Source: Alishewanella agri BL06
GTDB taxonomy: Bacteria; Pseudomonadota; Gammaproteobacteria; Enterobacterales; Alteromonadaceae
Direction of reading: 5' to 3'
Assembly (NCBI RefSeq): GCF_000272005.1
Contig: NZ_AKKU01000014.1
Span: 1-37,599, forward strand
Length of the DNA: 37,599 nt
Below the pieces are notes generated by a model, which did not search any database, was not told the DNA's origin, and was given only the letters and a program-made list of their open reading frames with translations. The translations under genes were made by a program, and so were the position numbers. How positions within the stretch are numbered: position 1 is the stretch's first letter; the number at the start of each line of letters is the position of its first letter. Shown here one piece after another: positions 26,441-35,567 of this stretch.

Positions 26441-27076
26441 CTATTCTCCTGCTTGCTGTTGTCGGGCGTCATAGCCCCAGCGCCCCACTAACTGTTGCGC
26501 TAAGCCCAACTGGTCCAATACCCGGGCCACCATAAAGTCGACCAAATCACTGATTTGCTGTGGCTGATGATAAAAACCGGGCGCGGCCGGCATAATACAG
26601 ACGCCAAGGCGGGCCAGCTTCAGCATATTTTCCAGATGAATGGCACTGAGTGGGCTTTCCCGCAGCACCAGTATTAGCTTGCCACCTTCCTTAATCACCA
26701 CATCAGCGGCACGTTCCAGCAGGTTATCACTGGCGCCCTGCGCGATAGCCGACAGACTACCGGTAGAACAGGGGCAAACCACCATCTGTTTCGGCGCCGC
26801 CGAGCCGGAAGCGACCGGCGAAAACCAATCGTCCTTACCATAAACCTTTAACAGGCCGGGCGCCGCTTGCAGGTACTGTTCCAGCTGCTGCGCGCATTTC
26901 TCCGGCGCAGCACTTAACTGCAATTGCTGCTCAGTGGCAAACACCACCCGCGCCGCACTGGACATCAGCAGATGCACTTTAATACCCTGCGCTAACAATA
27001 CCTGTAACAAACGTAAACCGTAGGGCGCACCCGAGGCACCGCTAAAGGCCAGAGTAATCTCTTTACTGGTTATCAT
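26441..27076 (-). CDS. ubiX: Flavin prenyltransferase UbiX
   Basis: UbiX joins dimethylallyl phosphate to FMN to make the prenylated flavin used by the UbiD decarboxylase in ubiquinone synthesis. Typical segments are [14 protein letters not shown] near the N-terminus, [19 protein letters not shown], the [13 protein letters not shown] segment, and [14 protein letters not shown]. At 211 aa the length is normal. The TAG stop is one base before the yadG GTG start, and mpl ends 25 nt upstream. No ubiD lies in this window. Confidence 0.95.
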   Translation of the reverse strand: MITSKEITLAFSGASGAPYGLRLLQVLLAQGIKVHLLMSSAARVVFATEQQLQLSAAPEKCAQQLEQYLQAAPGLLKVYGKDDWFSPVASGSAAPKQMVVCPCSTGSLSAIAQGASDNLLERAADVVIKEGGKLILVLRESPLSAIHLENMLKLARLGVCIMPAAPGFYHQPQQISDLVDFMVARVLDQLGLAQQLVGRWGYDARQQQAGE

Positions 27077-27101
27077 TGGCTTTCCTATCGACTGGCCACG
27101 C

Positions 27102-28445
27102 TTAACTCAGCGCCTCCAGTAGTTGTTGATGAATGCCGCCAAAGGCGCCATTGCTCATTATTACTATCTGATCGCCTGGCTGCACCAGCGCCAGAATGCT
27201 GGCTTTCAGCTCAGCGATGTCATAACAAACACTGGCCGGCATCGAGAGCCGCGCGGCCAGCTCGGCCATCGACCAGCCGGCATTGCGCGGTTCATATAAA
27301 AATACCTGATCTGCCGTTAACAGCGCCTGCGGCAAGGCGGCCTGATGCACACCGAGACGCATAGTATTGGAGCGCGGCTCTAATACGGCGATAATCCGCG
27401 CCTGGCCCACTTTCGCCCGCAAGCCTTGTAGCGTAGTAGCAATCGCGGTGGGGTGATGGGCAAAATCGTCATAGATCGCAATACCTTGTGGAGAGCCTTT
27501 TAGCTCCATCCGCCGTTTTGGTGCCACGAAGCTGGCTAAGGCCTCGGCTGCAACACCAACCGGGACCCCGGCATGACGCGCGGCAGCAATCGCCATTACC
27601 GCATTATCAACATTGTGCTGGCCACTGAGCGACCAGTTTACCCGCGCCACCTGTTGCTGTTGCCAATATAGCGCAAACTGACTGCCATCCGGCGTTAACA
27701 ATTCGGCCTGCCAGTCACTGCCATAGGCTTCACGTTGGCTCCAGCAGCCCATAGCCAGCGTCTCGGCGACAGCAGGCGTCGCTTCCGGAGATAACACCAA
27801 CCCCGAAGCCGGCACGGTGCGCAACAAATGATGAAACTGCCGCTGGATCGCCGCCAGATCCGGGAAGATATCCGCATGATCATACTCAAGGTTGTTGATC
27901 ACCAGTGTACGCGGCCGGTAATGCACAAATTTGGAGCGCTTATCAAAAAATGCCGTATCATATTCGTCGGCTTCAATCACAAAGAACGGCGCCTCACCTA
28001 AGCGGGCAGAAAGGCCGAAATTTTGCGGTACACCGCCAATCAGAAAACCCGGCTTAAGACCGGCATAGTCTAAGATCCAGGCCAACATACTGGCGGTGCT
28101 GGTTTTACCATGGGTGCCGGAAACGGCCAGTACCCAGCGCTGCTGCAGTAACTGTTCGGATAACCACTGTGGGCCTGAGGTGTAAGGCAGGTTATGTTCC
28201 AGCACATATTCAACGGCCGGATTACCACGCGATAAGGCATTACCGATAATCACCAGATCCGGGGCGGGTTCCAGCTGTGCGGGGTCATAACCCGGGGTCA
28301 GACTGATGCCCAGCTGTTCCAGCTGAGTGCTCATCGGCGGGTAAACCTGTTGATCGGAACCTGTGACCTGATGGCCAAGGGCTTTGGCCAGGGCTGCGAT
28401 ACCGCCCATAAAGGTGCCGCAAATCCCCAGAATATGAATATGCAT
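27102..28445 (-). CDS. mpl: UDP-N-acetylmuramate:L-alanyl-gamma-D-glutamyl-meso-diaminopimelate ligase
   Basis: Mpl recycles cell-wall tripeptide by ligating it to UDP-MurNAc. From the ATG at 28445 ([15 protein letters not shown]) the protein is 447 aa, near E. coli (457). The N-terminal nucleotide motif, the ATP loop GTHGKTS (110-116), [16 protein letters not shown] and the [11 protein letters not shown] segment identify the Mur ligase family and the Mpl type. The frame is open for 20 codons further upstream without support. A TACAAT hexamer (plus-strand 28474-28479) is a plausible -10. It is divergent from fbp, which is next to mpl in E. coli as well. Confidence 0.95.
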   Translation of the reverse strand: MHIHILGICGTFMGGIAALAKALGHQVTGSDQQVYPPMSTQLEQLGISLTPGYDPAQLEPAPDLVIIGNALSRGNPAVEYVLEHNLPYTSGPQWLSEQLLQQRWVLAVSGTHGKTSTASMLAWILDYAGLKPGFLIGGVPQNFGLSARLGEAPFFVIEADEYDTAFFDKRSKFVHYRPRTLVINNLEYDHADIFPDLAAIQRQFHHLLRTVPASGLVLSPEATPAVAETLAMGCWSQREAYGSDWQAELLTPDGSQFALYWQQQQVARVNWSLSGQHNVDNAVMAIAAARHAGVPVGVAAEALASFVAPKRRMELKGSPQGIAIYDDFAHHPTAIATTLQGLRAKVGQARIIAVLEPRSNTMRLGVHQAALPQALLTADQVFLYEPRNAGWSMAELAARLSMPASVCYDIAELKASILALVQPGDQIVIMSNGAFGGIHQQLLEALS

Positions 28446-28631
28446 AATGTACTTCTCTGTTAAGCAGGGGCTTATTGTAGCAAATGCAGAATAAGCTGCG
28501 ATCAAAACTGCAATTTAAGAATAAATTCTTTAAAATAACCCAGACTGAATGAGATTTCGCCACTTGTACCGGACGAAAGCTTAATCGGTCTGACTCTGTC
28601 TTACCCGAAAATATAACAAGGACCTACTATA

Positions 28632-29627
28632 ATGCGTCGCATCTCACCCGTACTGCAACAAGATGGCGTGGATCCGGATCTGATCTCGTTGTTAAAAACT
28701 ATCCTGGCGGCCTGCCGGGAAATCGCCTTTCGCGTTAGTCAGGGCGAACTGGCTGGTGTGCTGGGCTCCACGCTGTCGGAAAACGTACAGGGCGAAACCC
28801 AGAAAAAACTGGATGTGATCGCGAACGAATTACTAAAAGAAGTGATCCTGGAAACCGGCGTGGTGAAAGCTATCAGCTCAGAAGAAGAGGATGATATCGT
28901 ACCGGGCAATCCGCATGGCCGTTATCTGGTCACCTTTGATCCTTTAGATGGGTCCTCCAATACCGATATCAATAGCCTGATCGGCACTATTTTCTCGATT
29001 CTACCCGCCGATCCACACAAGGACGCCAGTGATGCCAGCCAGTTTTTACAACCAGGCTCCGCTCAAGTTGCAGCAGGCTATGTGTTGTATGGCCCATCAA
29101 CGATGCTGGCGCTGACCACCGGCAAAGGCACCCGCTTGTACACCCTGGATAAAACCTACGGTGGTTTTTTATTGACCGCAGAACAGGCTACTATTCCGAA
29201 ATATACCGCTGAGTTTGCCATCAATATGTCGAACCAGCGGTTCTGGGAAGCGCCAATGAAAAATTACATTGCCGATTTACTGAAAGGTAAAGAAGGGATA
29301 CGCGGTAAAAACTACAATATGCGCTGGATTGCCGCTATGGTAGGCGATGTGCACCGGGTACTCTGTCGTGGCGGCATCTTTGCCTATCCCCGCGATCTGA
29401 AAGATCCAAGTAAGCCGGATAAATTGCGCCTGATGTATGAAGCTAATCCGATGAGCTTTCTGGTAGAACAGGCTGGCGGTGCCAGCTCCACTGGCTATCA
29501 ACGCATTATGGAGATCATTCCGACTGATATCCATCAACGGGTGGCAGTGATTTTAGGGTCGAAGCACGAAGTGGAAACCTGTGTCAATTACCACAGAAAT
29601 AGCACTGCTCCGGTAATATCAGACTAA
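28632..29627 (+). CDS. fbp: Fructose-1,6-bisphosphatase class I
   Basis: Fbp removes the 1-phosphate from fructose-1,6-bisphosphate, the key step of gluconeogenesis. At 331 aa it is the usual length. The metal-binding signature DPLDGSSN is at 103-110, with SSEEEDD upstream and the [11 protein letters not shown] segment. A ribosome site (AACAAGGACC) precedes the ATG. The 126-nt divergent gap with mpl has a TAAAAT hexamer at 28531-28536 but no convincing -35. ppa follows after 66 nt with its own promoter. Confidence 0.97.
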   Translation: MRRISPVLQQDGVDPDLISLLKTILAACREIAFRVSQGELAGVLGSTLSENVQGETQKKLDVIANELLKEVILETGVVKAISSEEEDDIVPGNPHGRYLVTFDPLDGSSNTDINSLIGTIFSILPADPHKDASDASQFLQPGSAQVAAGYVLYGPSTMLALTTGKGTRLYTLDKTYGGFLLTAEQATIPKYTAEFAINMSNQRFWEAPMKNYIADLLKGKEGIRGKNYNMRWIAAMVGDVHRVLCRGGIFAYPRDLKDPSKPDKLRLMYEANPMSFLVEQAGGASSTGYQRIMEIIPTDIHQRVAVILGSKHEVETCVNYHRNSTAPVISD

Positions 29628-29634
29628 TTATCAA

Positions 29635-29663
29635 TAGCCATTTTTACGGCCGTCATTATAATG
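29635..29663 (+). promoter_or_regulatory. Probable ppa promoter
   Basis: TAGCCA (29635-29640) and a perfect TATAAT (29658-29663) are separated by 17 nt. Transcription would begin near 29670, leaving a short leader with a GAGGACC ribosome site. A dyad at 29648-29669 is centred on the -10. Confidence 0.55.
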
Positions 29664-29669
29664 GCGGCC
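29648..29669. repeat. Inverted repeat spanning the ppa -10 element
   Basis: The arms GGCCG and CGGCC flank the perfect palindrome CATTATAATG, with only one T/G mismatched pair between them. The 22-bp dyad covers the -10 of ppa. It may be an operator or a chance structure. Confidence 0.5.
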
Positions 29670-29693
29670 AGCAATTAATCAGAGGACCAAGCG

Positions 29694-30221
29694 ATGAGCT
29701 TAAGCGATGTAGCAGCTGGCAAAAATCTGCCGGATGAAATTAACGTAATTATTGAAATTCCGGCCAATGCCGATCCAATCAAATACGAAGTGGATAAAGA
29801 CACCGGTACCGTCTGGGTAGACCGCTTTATGGCCACTCCTATGTTCTATCCGTGCAACTACGGCTTTGTGAACCAGACTTTGTCTTTGGATGGTGACCCG
29901 GTTGACGTACTGGTACCAACGCCTTACCCACTGGTACCAGGCGCCGTGATTAAATGTCGGCCGGTTGGCGTACTGAATATGGAAGATGAGTCTGGTCAGG
30001 ATGCCAAGGTTATTGCCGTACCGGTCAGCAAGCTGACCAAACTGTATGACCATATTCAGGATATCAACGATGTGCCTGAGCTGCTGAAAAAGCAAATCCA
30101 GCATTTCTTTGAGCGTTACAAAGAACTGGAGCCAGGTAAGTGGGTTAAAGTCACCGGTTGGGCCGACGCCGCCGCCGCGAAAGCTGAAATTATGACCTCT
30201 TTCGAGCGGGCGAAAAAGTAA
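29694..30221 (+). CDS. ppa: Inorganic pyrophosphatase (family I)
   Basis: Ppa hydrolyses pyrophosphate and so drives biosynthetic reactions. At 175 aa it is the standard length of the bacterial family I enzyme. The metal motif DGDPVDVLV supplies D66, D68 and D71, and the surrounding YGFVNQTL segment and the C-terminal [15 protein letters not shown] fit the family. It is preceded by its own promoter and followed by a strong terminator, so it can be expressed apart from fbp. Confidence 0.98.
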   Translation: MSLSDVAAGKNLPDEINVIIEIPANADPIKYEVDKDTGTVWVDRFMATPMFYPCNYGFVNQTLSLDGDPVDVLVPTPYPLVPGAVIKCRPVGVLNMEDESGQDAKVIAVPVSKLTKLYDHIQDINDVPELLKKQIQHFFERYKELEPGKWVKVTGWADAAAAKAEIMTSFERAKK

Positions 30222-30243
30222 ACCGCTGCTATTGAGATTGAGA

Positions 30244-30273
30244 CAAAAAACCGGAGCGAGCTCCGGTTTTTTT
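30244..30273. terminator. Bidirectional rho-independent terminator (ppa / EAL gene)
   Basis: ACCGGAG (30250-30256) and CTCCGGT (30261-30267) form a perfect 7-bp stem with loop CGAG, flanked by A-runs upstream and T-runs downstream. It separates the convergent ppa and the receiver-GGDEF-EAL gene. Confidence 0.92.
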
Positions 30274-30293
30274 ATCTGACACTGTGGCTACCG

Positions 30294-32531
30294 TTAGAAC
30301 TGAATACAACCGCCCTGATTTTGCCGCAGATACTCAATTAATTGCGGTGCCGGCATCGGTTTAGCAAACAAATAACCTTGAACTTCATCACAGCCCATCG
30401 CCAGAATCGCTTGCAACTGTGCCTCGGTTTCCACCCCTTCCGCGATGGTCGATAGGCCAATTCGTTTGCCCAAGCTGACAATAGTTTCTGCAATTAAGCC
30501 GCCACCTTCGGTCGCAACAGTATTAACAAAGGCGCGGTCAACTTTAATGCGGTCGAGCGGTAACTGCTGTAAATAACTGAGTGATGAGAAGCCGATACCA
30601 AAGTCATCAATTGCCACTTTGATACCAAAGCGTTTTAGCGCCTCCAGCGCATCAATGACAATTTTTGGCTCATCCATCACTACGGACTCGGTAATCTCCA
30701 ACTCCAGCAGCTCCGGCTTGACCTGATACCGTTCGACTATTTCAATGACTGCCGGTACAAACTGTGGTGAGCGAAACTGTGGCATCGACACATTAACCGC
30801 AATACGCAAAGCGCCACAACCGAGGCTGGACAACTGCTGTAGTTGCTTGCAAGCCTGCTCCAGCACCCAAAGACCAATATCAACGATTAAGCCGGAATAT
30901 TCCGCCAACGGAATAAAAACTGCGGGTGAAATGTATTGTCCGGGTTGATGTGGCCAACGTAACAGGGCTTCCATACCGACGACTTTTTTGGTTTTCAAAC
31001 ACAACTGCGGCTGATACCACAGCTCTAATTTATCCAGGGCAAAGTCAGCCCGCAGCATTCTGAGCATGGTTAAACGCTCAGTCACTTCTTCTTCCATTGC
31101 CGGCTCATAATACTGGTGATGCGAGCCAACGGTCTTTTTCGCTTTGTTAAGCGCAATATAGACCTGCTTCATAATCACCATACCCTGTTCAGCGGCATCG
31201 CGTAACCGGCAAATACCAAAGGTGGCATTCACCTGTAAGCTGTGTTCTGACGCCTGAAATGGTTGTGCAAACACCGCCGTCAGTTTTTGCGGTGTTAGTT
31301 CTTGTTCCGGGCCAACCAGCGCAAACACATCAGCGCCAATTCGCCCCAGTTGCGAACTGGCGCCAAAGTGTTCGATTAAACGCAGCGTAATCGCAATTAA
31401 TAACTCGTTACCGACATCCTGACCCAAACCATCGTTCACGTCGGAGAAATGGTCGATATCGACTAACACCGCTACCATATGCTCAGGTTCAAAGCGCCGG
31501 GTATCCTGCAGGATCTGAATAAATTCGTTGCGGTTTGGTGTTTTGGTCAGTGGGTCAATATAGGCCGCATGTTTCAACTGCTGAAAAAGCGCGACGTTTT
31601 CATAGCCAACTGAGATGTTGCTCAGAAAGACTTCGATCAGCTGCTTGTCCGCTTCCTCAATCGGCCGGTTAGTTTCAATATAGACGGCGGCATTGTGCTT
31701 GTCGTTACCTAAATATAATACGGTGTCGCTGTCGGCAAAAATATGCTGCCGGGTTTTCAGACACAGATTAATTTGTTCAACAATCCGTTTATTATCTAAC
31801 CGTTCTAACTGGCATTTGATAAAGGGCGCATAGTTACCCGCCGCACCGAGTACATAAATTTTATCGCTGGCCGTGCCATCATCTTCAATCTGGGCGCAGA
31901 GTACGCCCTCCGCATGCAAGCCAATAAGCGATGAAATCTGCGTGACAACACCTTCTGAAAATTCATGCAGCGAATGTTGCTCTAACAGGTTGGCACCCGC
32001 TTTGATTATTTTCTGCAAACCGCGGCGGTTTTGATTAATGGTTTTAATTTGTTGGTAAGAACGGATCGAAGAAATGATGGTGGTAACCAGCTTACTGCGG
32101 GTTAGCTCAGTTTTGGTTTTGTAGTCATTAATATCATATTCTTTAATGACACTTTCTTCTGGGGCATAACCTGGTTGTCCGGTACGCAAGATAATGCGCA
32201 GTTCATCTAACTGCAGCTCATCACGGATCCGCTTGACCACTTGCAGACCGGCATTATCGGTTTCCATCACCACATCTAACAGCACTAGCGCGGTATCGCT
32301 GTGCTGACGCAAAAAATCTATTGCTTGCTCGCCGGAGTAAGCATGATGAAACTCTAACCGTTTTCCCAGCACAATAAGATCATTTAGCGCCAGCTTAGTA
32401 ACGGTATGAATTTCCTGATCATCGTCGACAATCAAAATAGCCCAGGCACCAATCGGAGTCTGGCTTGGGAGCTGAGTACTGTCGTCTTCTGCTAAAAACA
32501 GAAATCCTTCATCTGTTTCTTTTGGCGTCAT
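30294..32531 (-). CDS. Response regulator with DUF3369, degenerate GGDEF and EAL domains
   Basis: This 745-aa cytosolic protein should act in cyclic-di-GMP signalling. The receiver (about 30-150) has the acidic pocket DDD (36-38) and phosphorylation site D86. A DUF3369/GAF-like sensor region (about 170-315) follows. The GGDEF domain (about 325-470) reads GADVF at 399-403 instead of GGDEF, so cyclase activity is unlikely. The EAL domain keeps EALLRW (521-526), the LEITES segment, DDFG (642-645), AEGVE and QGYLFAKP, so phosphodiesterase activity is plausible. A ribosome site (CAAGG) precedes the ATG. The gene lies 93 nt downstream of the degenerate hybrid kinase gene on the same strand; the two may work together. 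Confidence 0.9.
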   Translation of the reverse strand: MTPKETDEGFLFLAEDDSTQLPSQTPIGAWAILIVDDDQEIHTVTKLALNDLIVLGKRLEFHHAYSGEQAIDFLRQHSDTALVLLDVVMETDNAGLQVVKRIRDELQLDELRIILRTGQPGYAPEESVIKEYDINDYKTKTELTRSKLVTTIISSIRSYQQIKTINQNRRGLQKIIKAGANLLEQHSLHEFSEGVVTQISSLIGLHAEGVLCAQIEDDGTASDKIYVLGAAGNYAPFIKCQLERLDNKRIVEQINLCLKTRQHIFADSDTVLYLGNDKHNAAVYIETNRPIEEADKQLIEVFLSNISVGYENVALFQQLKHAAYIDPLTKTPNRNEFIQILQDTRRFEPEHMVAVLVDIDHFSDVNDGLGQDVGNELLIAITLRLIEHFGASSQLGRIGADVFALVGPEQELTPQKLTAVFAQPFQASEHSLQVNATFGICRLRDAAEQGMVIMKQVYIALNKAKKTVGSHHQYYEPAMEEEVTERLTMLRMLRADFALDKLELWYQPQLCLKTKKVVGMEALLRWPHQPGQYISPAVFIPLAEYSGLIVDIGLWVLEQACKQLQQLSSLGCGALRIAVNVSMPQFRSPQFVPAVIEIVERYQVKPELLELEITESVVMDEPKIVIDALEALKRFGIKVAIDDFGIGFSSLSYLQQLPLDRIKVDRAFVNTVATEGGGLIAETIVSLGKRIGLSTIAEGVETEAQLQAILAMGCDEVQGYLFAKPMPAPQLIEYLRQNQGGCIQF

Positions 32532-32624
32532 TGGCTGAACCTTGTATTGTCCTGCATCTAATATACCCGCTTCCTTGCGAAAAAAGAAATCCCGCCCTGC
32601 GTTAATTTTCAGCGACCCTTGCTG

Positions 32625-34748
32625 TTAATATAGCCGATAACTGCTCAGCAGTGCATCAAACTTACATGGGTCTAACGGTTTTAATACTATATCGTTCATG
32701 CCAGCACTCTTAAATGCGGCGATTTCTGCCGGTAGCGCATGAGCAGTAAATGCCAGAATCGGGATGTCGCGGTAATCCGGCATTTGACGTAACTGCTTCG
32801 CCACCTCGGTACCTGGTAAGTCCGGTAATTGTATATCCAATAAAATTAAATCGAATTGCGTTTGCCGACAAATACTTAAGGCCTGCTCAGCTGAATGTGC
32901 CGCATATAACTCAATTAATCGCTGCTGAATTAATACGTTGATAAATGCCTGATTGGTTTCGTTGTCATCCACGACGAGTAACTTTTTTCGGCTAAAACGG
33001 GTTGCTTCAGCAAAGAGTTGTGGCACAGCCGCCAAACAAAACTCGGCACTTGGCCGACAGGGCACTAATTGTTGCCACTGACTGAAACTCAAGGGTGGTG
33101 CATAAGCGACAAAAGGCATGGTAACTTGTTGTAAAAAACGCTGCCATTCTGCTCCGGGTATTTGCCCGGGTAACATCAGAATCAGTAGCTGATAGTTCTG
33201 TTCCGTCAGCCGTTGTTGTAGTTCAGACAAGCTATTACAGCTCGATAGTTGTAAAGTGTAACCGCTCAGTGCGGCCAGACGTTCACTAAGTCGCTCTGGA
33301 TCCGCATCGAATAACAATACGCTACCAGGTAGACTTTCGGACGCTAAGCTTTCACATGACAACGGCCAGTTAACATTCAGGCTAAGGCCAAGGCCATCAA
33401 GGGATTCGACTTTGCACTCGGCCTGCACTTTTTGCGATAACAGCTGTAACAGCGCAATGTCGGCATCCCGCCATTGCAGATCCGTAAGCTTACCCTCAGC
33501 TAATTGGCGGCTTAGATGCCGGGGTAATCCGTTACCATCACAATTCAACTGCAAGCGCAGTGTAGTGGGTACTGAGCAATCCAACACCACCCTAAACTGC
33601 AGCCGGCGACCGGATTCTGAACGCAGCCCCAACGCAAGCATCGCTTGCAGCAGCAGAAACAATTGCTCGGGATCAATACTTAGCGTCGCCGTCAGGTTGT
33701 CACTCCCCTCCAACCAATCTAACGAAGAGCCATCCGGCAGCAGACTGTTCAAGGCAGGTAACGCTTGCTGTAACCAACTAGCCAATTGCAAAGACTCGGG
33801 CTGGGTTTCAACACTACCAAACTGATAGCGGGCATAATGCTGTTGCAGATTTAATAAAGCACTGAACAAAGCTGGAGAGAGTTGCTCTTGCCGTTGCCAT
33901 AACAGCTGGGCTTGTAGTAGCCAGCGGTTCACACATTGTCGTTGTTGTTGTTGCCGTTGTAGCTGGGCGCTGTGTAAAGCCTGCCAGTGCAATGTCTCAT
34001 CAGCCGCTTGTGCAGCCTGTTCGGTACTGATTTGTAACTGCTGCTGTAACTGTGCCAGCTGAGTACAATGACGTTGTAACGCCTGATGCAAAGTCGGACT
34101 TAACATAGCCGAGCTATCTGATTCTGCATCCGGCGAAAGCAGCCGCTGTGCAACAGATTCTAACAGACTCTGTTGCCTGTGTTTTTGCTGCCGCAGCACC
34201 AGAGCTGCCAGCCAAAGCAGCAAGGATAACCAAAACAATGCCAACAATATCGGCCAATGCTGCTGCCACTGCCAAGGCTGGGTATCAGGAATAATCAGCA
34301 GCTGAAGATCTAAGTTGTTAGCACTACCAAATTGCTCGAAGGGTAAGGCCTGGGATTTTATTGCTTGCAGCGCCAACCAGCGTCCATTAATTTTTTGCAG
34401 TCGACTCTGGCCAAAACTCATTAACTGATCCGCTGCCGGCAATGGCTGCTCTGCACCGGCCACCGCCAATAATTGCCCGTCCGCTTGATATAACGCCAGG
34501 GTAGCAACCGGGAATACGGCACTAAACTGTAATTCTGCCAGTCGTTGGCTTAACTGCTCCGCACTTAAAGAGCCCAGGGTTGGCTTTAAGCTCAGTTGCA
34601 CTGTATCGGCATATTGTTGCAGTTGCGCTTTTAATACCTGTTGCTGCTGATGTTGCTGCCAAAAAAATGCCGCCAGCAATAGTGACAAAGCAGCTATCAG
34701 ATAACACGGCAGCAGATAACGAAAAAAAGCAGTCAAAATAGTGCTCAT
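32625..34748 (-). CDS. Degenerate hybrid sensor protein with one intact C-terminal receiver
   Basis: This 707-aa protein is laid out like a BarA-type hybrid kinase: a membrane helix (about 8-30), a periplasmic stretch, a second helix (about 165-187), a long Gln-rich coiled coil (about 220-290), an ATPase-like region (about 320-465) and two receiver-like domains. I see no phosphorylatable H-box and no asparagine N-box, and the DxGxG motif reads CDGNGLP. The first receiver (about 475-550) lacks the phospho-aspartate (LILMLPGQ). The second (about 588-705) is complete: D594, D595, D638, T668 and K690. It is probably kinase-inactive and serves as a membrane-bound phospho-acceptor or scaffold. ATG at 34748 is preferred over TTG at 34754; neither has a good ribosome site. 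Confidence 0.75.
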   Translation of the reverse strand: MSTILTAFFRYLLPCYLIAALSLLLAAFFWQQHQQQQVLKAQLQQYADTVQLSLKPTLGSLSAEQLSQRLAELQFSAVFPVATLALYQADGQLLAVAGAEQPLPAADQLMSFGQSRLQKINGRWLALQAIKSQALPFEQFGSANNLDLQLLIIPDTQPWQWQQHWPILLALFWLSLLLWLAALVLRQQKHRQQSLLESVAQRLLSPDAESDSSAMLSPTLHQALQRHCTQLAQLQQQLQISTEQAAQAADETLHWQALHSAQLQRQQQQRQCVNRWLLQAQLLWQRQEQLSPALFSALLNLQQHYARYQFGSVETQPESLQLASWLQQALPALNSLLPDGSSLDWLEGSDNLTATLSIDPEQLFLLLQAMLALGLRSESGRRLQFRVVLDCSVPTTLRLQLNCDGNGLPRHLSRQLAEGKLTDLQWRDADIALLQLLSQKVQAECKVESLDGLGLSLNVNWPLSCESLASESLPGSVLLFDADPERLSERLAALSGYTLQLSSCNSLSELQQRLTEQNYQLLILMLPGQIPGAEWQRFLQQVTMPFVAYAPPLSFSQWQQLVPCRPSAEFCLAAVPQLFAEATRFSRKKLLVVDDNETNQAFINVLIQQRLIELYAAHSAEQALSICRQTQFDLILLDIQLPDLPGTEVAKQLRQMPDYRDIPILAFTAHALPAEIAAFKSAGMNDIVLKPLDPCKFDALLSSYRLY

Positions 34749-34769
34749 TGCCAAAAAAAACAGGAGCCC

Positions 34770-34798
34770 ACTATATGTCTAAAGTACCCCAGGCTCAA
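34770..34798 (-). promoter_or_regulatory. Probable promoter of the degenerate hybrid sensor gene
   Basis: On the minus strand TTGAGC (34793-34798) and TATAGT (34770-34775) are 17 nt apart and match consensus 4/6 and 5/6. The short leader contains a run of eight T just before the start codon. No ribosome site is evident. Confidence 0.5.
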
Positions 34799-34814
34799 GT
34801 GGCGCTGGCCAGGA

Positions 34815-35564
34815 TTAAAAGTGCACGGCTATCCCAGCAAAAACACCATTAAATTTTAATTCGGCATAGAGGTTATCCAGATCATCAAGTTGCATATCGA
34901 TCGCCCGGTAACCCAGCTTGAGCCGTACATCCACCAACAGATTATCAATCAACTGATAACCAATACCGGCTTGTACATCGTAATAATGACTGTCCTGAAA
35001 ACGGGTAGCCTGGCCACTGGCAAAAATATCCAGGCCGGTTGCTGGCAGCGTAACCTGTGTATCCAGATAGAGCAAGGGCAACCATTGACTGACATCCTGT
35101 AGCGCATTGCGTTGGTTGCTCTGAATACCGATCTCACCTCGCAGATGTTTTGCCGCTACCCCTAAATCCAGTTGTACCAGAGCGTTATCAAGCAATTCGT
35201 AGTACAGCACATAGTCGGTATGACTGAGATCAAGTTTGCTATGCAATTCACTGCCAGCGGCAAAGTTCACATTAGCAAAAGTAAAATCGGTTGCAAGGGT
35301 GTTAGAACCTTGATTTTCTAAGCTTTGATATTGAACCCGCACATTCGGCAGTACTGGGATCAGATGCTCTAATGCCAGATAGTATCCTGACTGATTGCGA
35401 TCATTAAACCGAAAGTCCTGCAGCTGGCTACTGTTGGCAAAACCACCTTTACTCTGTGGCGCCCAATAATCGAAACCGGCGTGTACACCTAACACCGTAT
35501 CAGCTAATACCGGGCTGGTATGGCACAGCAAACCCGTGATCAGTAATAAAGACGCTTTTTTCAT
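34815..35564 (-). CDS. TIGR04219-type outer-membrane beta-barrel protein
   Basis: This 249-aa protein begins with a signal peptide ending near LADTVLG (cleavage about residue 21). It has the alternating pattern of a small beta-barrel and ends in a terminal phenylalanine (GIAVHF), the usual outer-membrane signal. The start GVHAGFDYWAP and the C-terminal half resemble the TIGR04219 family of outer-membrane proteins, whose function is unknown. It follows the DUF2333 gene by 3 nt and is the last gene of a five-gene run. Its ribosome site lies inside the end of the DUF2333 gene. Confidence 0.8.
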   Translation of the reverse strand: MKKASLLLITGLLCHTSPVLADTVLGVHAGFDYWAPQSKGGFANSSQLQDFRFNDRNQSGYYLALEHLIPVLPNVRVQYQSLENQGSNTLATDFTFANVNFAAGSELHSKLDLSHTDYVLYYELLDNALVQLDLGVAAKHLRGEIGIQSNQRNALQDVSQWLPLLYLDTQVTLPATGLDIFASGQATRFQDSHYYDVQAGIGYQLIDNLLVDVRLKLGYRAIDMQLDDLDNLYAELKFNGVFAGIAVHF

Positions 35565-35567
35565 CTA

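Noticed and set aside
28516..28533. AT-rich palindrome (AAGAAT, AA, ATTCTT) between mpl and fbp
   Set aside because: Short, AT-rich and without match to a regulator motif I know; easily explained by chance.
33930..33962. TTG/GTT triplet-rich stretch resembling a microsatellite
   Set aside because: It encodes the glutamine-rich coiled coil of the hybrid sensor on the minus strand and is not a regular repeat array.
34775..34852. A 25-codon plus-strand frame with an AGGAG-like ribosome site
   Set aside because: It lies over the minus-strand promoter of the hybrid sensor gene and the 3' end of the beta-barrel gene. Its apparent ribosome site is a by-product of that sequence and the peptide shows no recognisable pattern.
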